From an uncultured Bacilli bacterium (GTDB lineage: Bacteria; Bacillota_I; Bacilli_A; RF39; UBA660), in the NCBI GenBank assembly GCA_947631895.1, contig CANRMU010000007.1:1-18246 (forward strand): 18,246 bases of DNA, written 5' to 3'. The position numbers were made by a program, and so were the translations under genes. The notes below the pieces were generated by a model that was not told the origin of the DNA, ran no database searches, and saw only the letters and a program-made list of their open reading frames with translations. Below, in pieces: positions 7,822 through 13,123 of the stretch. How positions within the stretch are numbered: the first letter of the stretch is position 1; each line of letters starts with the position of its first letter.

Positions 7822-9159
7822 ATGGCTGAGTTAAAGCGAAAAATAGATAAATTTTTAGTTGATTGGAAAAATTCAAAAGATAAAAAACCATTAATAATTA
7901 AAGGAGCAAGACAAATTGGTAAGACGACATCGATAGAAAAATTTGGTAAAGAAAATTACACATCTTTTATTGAAATTAATTATGTTTCTATGCCTCAATT
8001 TACTCAGATATTTCAAAATGGCTATTCAACAGATAAAATTATTAAAAATATTAGTTTGCTAAATAGTGATTTTAAATTTATACCAGGAGATACTTTAATA
8101 TTTTTTGATGAAATGCAAGAATATCCTGATACGGCAACATCTTTAAAATTTTTTCATGAAGATGGTAGATTTGATGTTATTTGTTCTGGTTCATTAATGG
8201 GAATAAATTATAATCAAATCCATTCTAATAGTGTAGGTAATAAAGAAGATTACATAATGATGTCATTAGATTTTGAAGAATATTTATGGGCTAAAGGATA
8301 TAGTAATGAACAAATTGAAGATTTGTATAAATGTATGAAAGAAGTTAAGCCATTAACAAATATAGAGTATGATGTTATGATGAGTAATTTTAAAGATTAC
8401 ATTATAACTGGGGGAATGCCTGAAATTGTAAGTACATTTATTGATAACAAAAATTTTAGTGGGATTTTATCATTAGAGCAAAAATTATTAGCTGATTATG
8501 AAGAAGATATTACTAAATATGCTGGTGGTTTAGATAAATCAAAAATATTAGATGCTTATAAAAAAATTAAAATATTTCTTGGAAATGATAATAAGAAATT
8601 TCAAATTACTAAACTCAGAAATGGAGCTAGAAATAGAGAGTACATTGGTGTTATAGATTGGCTAGATAGAGCTGGAATTGTTAACATAAGTTATTCATTA
8701 GAACACTTAGAAATGCCTTTGAAAGCAAATTATAATCCAGATAATTATCGTCTTTACTTTAGTGATACCGGACTATTAATAGGCTCGCTTGATGAAGAAT
8801 CACAAAAAGATTTAAGAAATAATCAAAACTTTGGAACGTATAAAGGAGCTCTATATGAAAATATAGTGGCAGAAATGCTTACTAAAGCTGGATTTGATTT
8901 ATTCTTTTATAGAGACGAACAAAATAAAATCGAAATGGATTTTATAATAAGGGATGAAAAAAGTATAATTCCTGTAGAAGTAAAAGCAAGTGATAACGCA
9001 ACTTATTCATTAAATAAATTAATAGAAGAAAAACAATATAAAAATGTGAAATATGGTATAAAACTATGTAATAAAAATATAGGATTTAATGGTAAATTTT
9101 ATACATTTCCGTACTTTATGACTTTTTTTCTTAAACGCTTTTTAAATGAAAAAAAATGA
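7822..9159 (+). CDS. AAA_14/DUF4143 ATPase with PD-(D/E)XK-like C-terminal domain (paralogue A)
   Basis: A 445-residue protein of the COG1373-type AAA family; cellular role not established. N-terminal ATPase: Walker A GARQIGKT (28-35), Walker B TLIFFDEMQ with D96-E97, and the sensor-1-like CSGSLMG (121-127). The C-terminal DUF4143 region carries the nuclease-like signature EMDF (Asp 373) followed by PVEVK (Glu 386, Lys 388), so an active PD-(D/E)XK site is plausible. No motif is broken. AGGAG (7808-7812) lies 9 nt before the ATG. Array A precedes it and array B follows. It looks roughly 60% identical to the second ATPase by eye, but the last 107 bp are nearly identical. Such proteins occur as multi-copy families in gut bacteria; defence, DNA repair or selfish maintenance are all guesses. 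Confidence 0.88.
   Translation: MAELKRKIDKFLVDWKNSKDKKPLIIKGARQIGKTTSIEKFGKENYTSFIEINYVSMPQFTQIFQNGYSTDKIIKNISLLNSDFKFIPGDTLIFFDEMQEYPDTATSLKFFHEDGRFDVICSGSLMGINYNQIHSNSVGNKEDYIMMSLDFEEYLWAKGYSNEQIEDLYKCMKEVKPLTNIEYDVMMSNFKDYIITGGMPEIVSTFIDNKNFSGILSLEQKLLADYEEDITKYAGGLDKSKILDAYKKIKIFLGNDNKKFQITKLRNGARNREYIGVIDWLDRAGIVNISYSLEHLEMPLKANYNPDNYRLYFSDTGLLIGSLDEESQKDLRNNQNFGTYKGALYENIVAEMLTKAGFDLFFYRDEQNKIEMDFIIRDEKSIIPVEVKASDNATYSLNKLIEEKQYKNVKYGIKLCNKNIGFNGKFYTFPYFMTFFLKRFLNEKK
9049..9155 (+). repeat. 107-bp near-identical 3' block, copy 1 (in ATPase A)
   Basis: This stretch matches 10540-10646 in the second ATPase with one mismatch (C9064 versus T10555), while the rest of the two genes is clearly diverged. 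It encodes the C-terminal end from KYGIKLCNKNIGF to the stop region. Right at its 5' border lies TAAAAATGTGA (9039-9049), the core of the type 1 repeat, inside the coding sequence. Confidence 0.85.
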
Positions 9160-9176
9160 GTTTTTTTAAAATATTT

Positions 9177-9286
9177 TTCTAAAAATGTGAAAATCCAGGG
9201 AAAAATAGTCGGAATTTTGTGTAAAAATAGTTTAAAAAAGTTGGAATTTTGTGTTAAAGAACCTTTAAAAAATCGGAATTTTGTGT
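9177..9286 (+). repeat. Repeat array B: four units, 32-bp period
   Basis: One type 1 unit TTCTAAAAATGTGA (9177-9190) and three type 2 units TCGGAATTTTGTGT (9209-9222, 9241-9254 with T for C at position 2, 9273-9286). All starts are exactly 32 bp apart, so the two sequence types share one phase. The array fills the space between the two ATPase genes and ends 26 nt before the second ATG. Confidence 0.85.
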
Positions 9287-9292
9287 TATCCT
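9284..9292 (+). promoter_or_regulatory. Candidate extended -10 of the second ATPase gene
   Basis: TGTTATCCT: the TGT is the end of the last type 2 unit and TATCCT matches TATAAT at four of six positions. The geometry matches that at the first ATPase. No good -35 box is seen. Confidence 0.35.
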
Positions 9293-9312
9293 TGAATCAA
9301 GGAGTTAATTTT

Positions 9313-10659
9313 ATGAATAGACTTAAAAGAAAAATTGATGATTTTTTAATCGAATGGAAAAATGACAAAGACCATTTGCCATTGATTATTAGGGGTGCTA
9401 GACAAATAGGTAAAACTAATGCTATTGAATATTTTGCTAAAAATAATTATAAATATGTTGTAGAAATTAATTTTGATTTACAAAAAGAATATAGAACTAT
9501 TTTTAATAATGGTTATGAAGTGGAAAACATCATTCATAATATATCAATTATAAATAATAATTTTGAATTTGTACCTAATGAAACATTAATATTTTTTGAT
9601 GAAATTCAAGACTGTCAAGATGCCGCAACTTCTTTAAAATCCTTTAATCTAGATAAAAGATTTGATGTTATATGTTCAGGTTCATTATTAGGTATTAATT
9701 ACAATGAAATAGAATCTAATAGTGTGGGGAATAAAGAAGATTATGATATGTATTCTATGGATTTTGAAGAATTTTTATGGGCTTTAGGATATAAAAAAGA
9801 ACAAATTGAAGATTTATATACGTGTATGAAAGAAGTAAAACCTCTTAGCACTTCAGCATATGAAATTATGCAAAGAAACTTTTTAGATTATGTGATTTTA
9901 GGAGGAATGCCATCAATTGTTGCTAAGTTTATTGAAAATAAAAATTTTACTAATATCTTAAAAATGCAAAAACAAATAATAAGAGACTATGAGGAAGATA
10001 TAACAAAATATGCAATTGGATTAGATAAAACACGAGTTTTAAATGCCTTTCGTAAAGTTACAGTGTTTTTAGGTAATGAAAACAAAAAGTTTCAAATATC
10101 TAAGATAGCTAAGGGAGCAAGAAATAGAGAATACTATAGTGTTCCTGACTGGTTAAGTAATGCTGGCTTAGTAAATATATCTTATTGTATGGATACTTGT
10201 GCTTTGCCTTTAAAAGGAAATTATAATCCTGATAACTATCGATTATATTTTGCTGATACGGGGTTATTAATTGGTTCTTTAGATGAAGAAGCTCAAGACG
10301 ATTTAAGAAAAAATAAAAATTTTAATACATATAAAGGAGCTATTTTTGAAAATATTGTTGGTGACATGTTAGTTAAAGAAGGTTACAGATTATATTTTTA
10401 TCGAAATGAAAAGGGTACAATTGAAATGGATTTTTTTGTAAGAGATGCTAATTCTTTAATACCTATTGAAGTAAAAGCAAGCGATAATGCTACAGTATCA
10501 TTAAATAAATTAATTGACGATAAAAAATATAAAGATATAAAATATGGTATAAAATTATGTAATAAAAATATAGGATTTAATGGTAAATTTTATACATTTC
10601 CGTACTTTATGACTTTTTTTCTTAAACGCTTTTTAAATGAAAAAAAGTTGGAAAAATAG
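9313..10659 (+). CDS. AAA_14/DUF4143 ATPase with PD-(D/E)XK-like C-terminal domain (paralogue B)
   Basis: A 448-residue paralogue of the preceding ATPase with the same numbering of key residues: Walker A GARQIGKT (28-35), Walker B TLIFFDEIQ (D96-E97), CSGSLLG, then EMDF (Asp 373) and PIEVK (Glu 386, Lys 388). ATG 9313 is chosen because AAGGAG (9299-9304) lies 8 nt upstream. The frame stays open back to 9187, but that part is repeat array B, whose 32-bp period is not a multiple of three and is therefore not coding. The end differs from its sister: after the shared 107-bp block it runs into GTTGGAAAAATAG and gains the residues LEK. That join resembles the AAAAAAGTTGGAA of a type 2 repeat unit, so a small deletion may have removed the original stop and part of an array. 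Confidence 0.87.
   Translation: MNRLKRKIDDFLIEWKNDKDHLPLIIRGARQIGKTNAIEYFAKNNYKYVVEINFDLQKEYRTIFNNGYEVENIIHNISIINNNFEFVPNETLIFFDEIQDCQDAATSLKSFNLDKRFDVICSGSLLGINYNEIESNSVGNKEDYDMYSMDFEEFLWALGYKKEQIEDLYTCMKEVKPLSTSAYEIMQRNFLDYVILGGMPSIVAKFIENKNFTNILKMQKQIIRDYEEDITKYAIGLDKTRVLNAFRKVTVFLGNENKKFQISKIAKGARNREYYSVPDWLSNAGLVNISYCMDTCALPLKGNYNPDNYRLYFADTGLLIGSLDEEAQDDLRKNKNFNTYKGAIFENIVGDMLVKEGYRLYFYRNEKGTIEMDFFVRDANSLIPIEVKASDNATVSLNKLIDDKKYKDIKYGIKLCNKNIGFNGKFYTFPYFMTFFLKRFLNEKKLEK
10540..10646 (+). repeat. 107-bp near-identical 3' block, copy 2 (in ATPase B)
   Basis: Partner of 9049-9155, differing at one base. Part of the same block (CTTAAACGCTTTTTAAATGA) recurs at 11404-11423 in the third, truncated copy. 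The pattern fits gene conversion or recombination between the copies. Confidence 0.85.
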
Positions 10660-10725
10660 ATAAAATATAATGGAATAAGTTTCAAAAATATGCATACAAT
10701 ATATATATAATATATGTATATTAAG

Positions 10726-10754
10726 TTGACAAAACTAAACAAATATGTTAATAT
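10726..10754 (+). promoter_or_regulatory. Promoter of the toxin-antitoxin operon
   Basis: A perfect TTGACA (10726-10731), a 17-bp spacer and TGTTAATAT (10746-10754), an extended -10 box. This is among the strongest promoters in the window. Just upstream, ATACA (10694-10698) and TGTAT (10715-10719) flank an AT-alternating core; this imperfect palindrome could be an operator for the antitoxin, but the sequence is too simple to be sure. Confidence 0.7.
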
Positions 10755-10779
10755 ACTATCGAAAAGGAGGGTTGATGTT

Positions 10780-11073
10780 ATGGCTAATTTAACTAGCATT
10801 GTTAATGTCAACGTGGATAAAAACTTAAAAAATCAAGCAAATGAAATCCTTAATGATTTAGGACTAAATATGAGCACTGCTATTAATATGTTTTTAAAAC
10901 AAATAGTTAAACGAGATGGACTTCCATTTGAAGTAACAAATCCTAAGCCAAGTAACGAAATGTTGCATGCTTTAGAAGAGAGTGAAAAAATAATAAAAGA
11001 GATAAGAGAAGGAAGAAGAACAGGTTATAATAATATGAGTGACCTTATATCTTCTTTAGAAGAGGAATATTAA
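10780..11073 (+). CDS. RelB/DinJ-family antitoxin
   Basis: A 97-residue antitoxin that would neutralise the downstream YafQ-type toxin and repress its own operon. The N-terminal part shows the ribbon-helix-helix DNA-binding pattern of RelB/DinJ (TSIVNVNVDKNLKNQANEIL, then LGLNMSTAINMFLKQIVKRDGLPFEV, residues 5-52), and an acidic and basic helical tail for toxin binding follows. AAAAGGAGG (10762-10770) lies 9 nt before ATG 10780. The open frame starts earlier, at 10714, but that start would lie upstream of the promoter. Stop and toxin start overlap by one base (TAATG). Whether the antitoxin binds the AT-rich palindrome upstream is inference. Confidence 0.9.
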   Translation: MANLTSIVNVNVDKNLKNQANEILNDLGLNMSTAINMFLKQIVKRDGLPFEVTNPKPSNEMLHALEESEKIIKEIREGRRTGYNNMSDLISSLEEEY

Positions 11074-11360
11074 TGAAATTCATTGTAGATTATACTAGTG
11101 ATTTTAAAAAACAATTTAAAAAAATTAAAAAACAGGGAAAAGATTTAAAAAAGTTATATGAAGTAATAGAACTTTTAGCAAATGGACAACAGCTAGATTC
11201 AAAATGTAGAAATCATAAACTAATTAATGATAAATACTATAAAAAGTGTTATGAATGTCATATTGCACCAGATTGGTTATTGATTTATAGATATGAAGAA
11301 AAAGAATTAATTTTACTATTAATGAATACTGGCAGTCATAGTGAATTATTTGATAAATAA
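11073..11360 (+). CDS. yafQ: YafQ-family mRNA-interferase toxin
   Basis: A 95-residue RelE-superfamily toxin; E. coli YafQ cuts mRNA on the ribosome. The YafQ signature is clear: NHKL with His 48, ECHIAPDWLLIY with His 63, Asp 67 and Trp 68, and TGSHSELF with His 89 and Phe 93. These match His50, His63, Asp67, Trp68, His87 and Phe91 of E. coli YafQ. The residue at the place of Arg83 is Asn 85 (MNTGSH instead of RTGTH), so the catalytic set is not complete by the E. coli standard; activity may be changed. AGAGGAA (11061-11067) lies 5 nt before the ATG, within the end of the antitoxin gene. The pair sits between ATPase B and an ATPase remnant. Confidence 0.9.
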   Translation: MKFIVDYTSDFKKQFKKIKKQGKDLKKLYEVIELLANGQQLDSKCRNHKLINDKYYKKCYECHIAPDWLLIYRYEEKELILLLMNTGSHSELFDK

Positions 11361-11376
11361 GATATCTTTTCTGAAA

Positions 11377-11433
11377 ACATTTTCATATTTCATAAACTTT
11401 TTTCTTAAACGCTTTTTAAATGAAAAAAAATGA
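11377..11433 (+). pseudogene. 3' remnant of a third DUF4143 ATPase gene
   Basis: In one frame this stretch reads TFSYFINFFLKRFLNEKK and then TGA, against TFPYFMTFFLKRFLNEKK in the two intact ATPases. DNA identity is nearly complete from 11400 on and carries past the stop into the repeat array, as after ATPase A; it fades 5' of 11377. No Walker motifs or nuclease motif remain upstream, where the toxin gene ends at 11360. It is best read as the stump of a deleted ATPase copy. Confidence 0.75.
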
Positions 11434-11449
11434 GTTTTCCAAAATATTT

Positions 11450-11560
11450 TTCTAAAAATGTGATTTTTGTTATTGATTTTCTTTCTAAAAATGTGAAAAT
11501 TCAGGAAAAAATAGTCGGAATTTTGTGTAAAAATAGCTTAAAAAAGTCGGAATTTTGTGT
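11450..11560 (+). repeat. Repeat array C: four units, orphan
   Basis: Type 1 units at 11450-11463 and 11483-11496 and type 2 units at 11515-11528 and 11547-11560; starts are 33, 32 and 32 bp apart. The gap sequences resemble those of arrays A and B (for example AAAAATAGCTTAAAAAAG versus AAAAATAGTTTAAAAAAG). No ATPase start follows at the expected 25-26 nt, so the array has lost its gene. Confidence 0.83.
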
Positions 11561-11652
11561 TAAACATATAGAAATAAAGTATTTGTTCATATTTAATTTA
11601 TAAGGCAATACCTAATAATTATGGTGTACTTTAGTTCAAATAAATTAATATA

Positions 11653-11681
11653 ACACCTAGTAAAATTAGGTGTATTTTTTT
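11653..11681 (+). terminator. Terminator closing the accessory region
   Basis: ACACCTA (11653-11659) pairs perfectly with TAGGTGT (11667-11673) around a 7-nt loop, followed by A and seven T. No intact gene ends just before it, which suggests that the gene it once served has been lost, or that it serves read-through from the toxin operon. Confidence 0.8.
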
Positions 11682-11693
11682 GAAAAGATGTAA

Positions 11694-11722
11694 GTGACAA
11701 ACAATCGTTTTTTTTGTATAAT
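11694..11722 (+). promoter_or_regulatory. Promoter of the radical SAM gene
   Basis: GTGACA (11694-11699, 5 of 6), a 17-bp spacer and a perfect TATAAT (11717-11722). The ATG is 18 nt further on, so the leader would be only about 12 nt. Confidence 0.75.
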
Positions 11723-11740
11723 TTAATTGGGTGGGTTCTT

Positions 11741-12628
11741 ATGGAAAAAGTTAAAACTAAAACAATTATGACTAAATCAGACCAAGGCAATAAATGGTTT
11801 GGAATTGATTATCATATGAATTTATATAAAGGTTGTTCTTTTGGTTGTATCTATTGTAATTCAAGATGTGAATCTTATCATATTAAAAATTTTGATCAAA
11901 TTCGTTGTAAAGAAAATGCTTTAGAAATTTTAGAAGAAGAATTAAAAAGTAAAGGATATAAAGGAGTAGTATCTTTTGGAACATTGTCAGACCCTTATAA
12001 CTTAGAAGAAGAAAATTTAAAATTAACAAGGGGCGCTTTAGAATTAATTTTAAAATATGGTTTTGGGGTATCAATTGATACTAAAAGCGATTTAATCTTA
12101 AGAGATTTAGATTTACTTAAAGCCATATCTGAACGTAATAGTGTAATTATTAAAGTATCTATTACAACTCATGATGACGCTTTAGCCAAAAAAATAGAAC
12201 CTAAAGTTATATCTTCTAGTAGACGTTTTGCTCTTGTCAAAACCCTAAATGAAAATGGTATTTATACAGGTATCTTATTACATCCCGTCTTACCTTTTTT
12301 AACTGATAATGAAGAAACTATAAGTGCAATTATTGAAAATGGTTATGCTGCTCACACTAAATTTATTTATACTAAAATGGGAATGACTTTAAGAACTAAT
12401 CAAAGAGACTATTACTATGCTGCCTTAGATCAACTATATCCCGGTTTAAAAGAAGATTATATGAGTGTTTATAATAATCGTCATATCTGTAATACCTTAC
12501 AATATCGTTATTTAATGGAATTATTTTTAAATAAATGCAGTGAATATCATATCTTAACTGATATGGATGCCATAATAAGTGACTATAAAAAAGTAATACC
12601 TAAAAATGAACAAATAAGTTTATTTTAA
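11741..12628 (+). CDS. SPL-family radical SAM protein
   Basis: A 295-residue radical S-adenosylmethionine enzyme. The N-terminal KGCSFGCIYC holds the CxxxCxxC triad (Cys 32, 36 and 39) that binds the [4Fe-4S] cluster, in the NLYKGCSFGCIYC context typical of the spore-photoproduct-lyase-like family (COG1533). Further family traits are the FGTLSDPYN segment, SIDTKSDLILRDLDLL, and GILLHPVLPFLTD. Members of this group other than true SplB have no settled substrate, and nothing else in the window suggests sporulation or photorepair. The frame is open from 11714, but ATG 11741 is preferred, as the promoter -10 box overlaps the upstream part; GGGTGG just before it is a weak ribosome binding site. 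Confidence 0.85.
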   Translation: MEKVKTKTIMTKSDQGNKWFGIDYHMNLYKGCSFGCIYCNSRCESYHIKNFDQIRCKENALEILEEELKSKGYKGVVSFGTLSDPYNLEEENLKLTRGALELILKYGFGVSIDTKSDLILRDLDLLKAISERNSVIIKVSITTHDDALAKKIEPKVISSSRRFALVKTLNENGIYTGILLHPVLPFLTDNEETISAIIENGYAAHTKFIYTKMGMTLRTNQRDYYYAALDQLYPGLKEDYMSVYNNRHICNTLQYRYLMELFLNKCSEYHILTDMDAIISDYKKVIPKNEQISLF

Positions 12629-12633
12629 AAATT

Positions 12634-12661
12634 TAGGATATATATTATATTCTATTTTTTT
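12634..12661 (+). terminator. Terminator after the radical SAM gene
   Basis: TAGGATATA (12634-12642) pairs with TATATTCTA (12646-12654) with one G-T pair around a 3-nt loop, followed by seven T. The stem is A/T-rich, but length and T run are good. Confidence 0.65.
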
Positions 12662-12670
12662 AATTTAACA

Positions 12671-12676
12671 TAAAAT
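12671..12676 (+). promoter_or_regulatory. Possible -10 box of the small membrane protein gene
   Basis: TAAAAT ends 21 nt before ATG 12698. No -35 or TGn element is clear; it is called mainly from its position after a terminator. Confidence 0.3.
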
Positions 12677-12697
12677 ACTTTGAAAGAAGGCGTCTTT

Positions 12698-13054
12698 ATG
12701 GAAAGTATTTCTTTAGGACAAATTGCAAGTATTTTAACTTTTTTAACAGTTTTAATTGGTGGAATTACAACCATCATTACTATTCTAAAAAAATTTATTT
12801 CAAAAATTCTTAAACCTATTGAAAAAAAGATTGATGATTTACAAGAAACCTCTTCTAAAAGTAGAAACAATATTGAATTAGAATTAATTAAAATAATTTT
12901 GGTTAATTTTGTTAATGATATTGACCAAGGAATAAATAAAACTCAAATTCAAAAGCAAAATGCTTATGAACTTTATGATCGATATCAAACTTTAGGAGGT
13001 AACAGTTATGTTCATGATCGTTGGATGAAATTAAAAGATGAAGGAAAATTATAA
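12698..13054 (+). CDS. Small one-helix membrane protein, holin-like architecture, unknown function
   Basis: A 118-residue protein. It has one hydrophobic segment near the N-terminus (about 9-31, IASILTFLTVLIGGITTIITILKK split over its length), a basic and helical stretch (32-58) that could form a coiled coil, and a C-terminal part with YELYDRYQTLGGNSYVHDRW and KLKDEGKL. This tail is reminiscent of small phage-encoded proteins from Gram-positive phages, where a similar YDRY...GGN...W pattern occurs, but I cannot name a family from memory. There are no other phage genes nearby. ATG 12698 is preferred to the TTG at 12680 because AGAAGG (12685-12690) lies 7 nt before it. It stands alone between a terminator and clpC. 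Confidence 0.65.
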   Translation: MESISLGQIASILTFLTVLIGGITTIITILKKFISKILKPIEKKIDDLQETSSKSRNNIELELIKIILVNFVNDIDQGINKTQIQKQNAYELYDRYQTLGGNSYVHDRWMKLKDEGKL

Positions 13055-13096
13055 TTATTTTTGTATAAAAATATCATAATATTCTCATTATTAACA

Positions 13097-13102
13097 TAGA
13101 AT
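13097..13102 (+). promoter_or_regulatory. Possible -10 box of the clpC-like gene
   Basis: TAGAAT ends 21 nt before the ATG, a distance shared by other genes here. No -35 box, CtsR-type tandem heptad or CIRCE inverted repeat is seen in 13055-13123. Confidence 0.3.
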
Positions 13103-13123
13103 TAATAAGGAGGATATTTTTTT

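Larger units (their letters stand above)
11361..11693. other. Gene-free stretch with ATPase debris and terminator
   Basis: These 330 bases hold the ATPase remnant, orphan array C and a terminator. Between 11561 and 11652 I see no gene, promoter or structure that I can support on either strand; it may be debris from a deleted gene. Confidence 0.6.

Noticed and set aside
7822..9159. Mycoplasma-type code with TGA as tryptophan
   Set aside because: Tryptophan codons are TGG and the first ATPase gene ends at TGA in the position expected from its paralogue.
9187..9312. N-terminal extension of the second ATPase (open frame from 9187)
   Set aside because: The stretch consists of repeat array B with a 32-bp period, which does not keep frame, and a good ribosome binding site points to ATG 9313. 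The first ATPase has no such extension.
10694..10719. Antitoxin operator palindrome called with confidence
   Set aside because: The ATACA-TGTAT arms flank a plain AT-alternating core, which occurs easily in such DNA; it is mentioned only in the promoter entry.
7717..11560. CRISPR array reading of the three repeat blocks
   Set aside because: Units are 14 bp with 18-19 bp gaps, only 3-4 units per block, no cas genes, and some gap sequences are shared between blocks. They lie in promoter position instead.
7717..11681. Insertion sequence or integrative element spanning the accessory region
   Set aside because: There is no transposase, integrase, terminal inverted repeat or target-site duplication that I can see; tandem duplication and deletion explain the pattern better.
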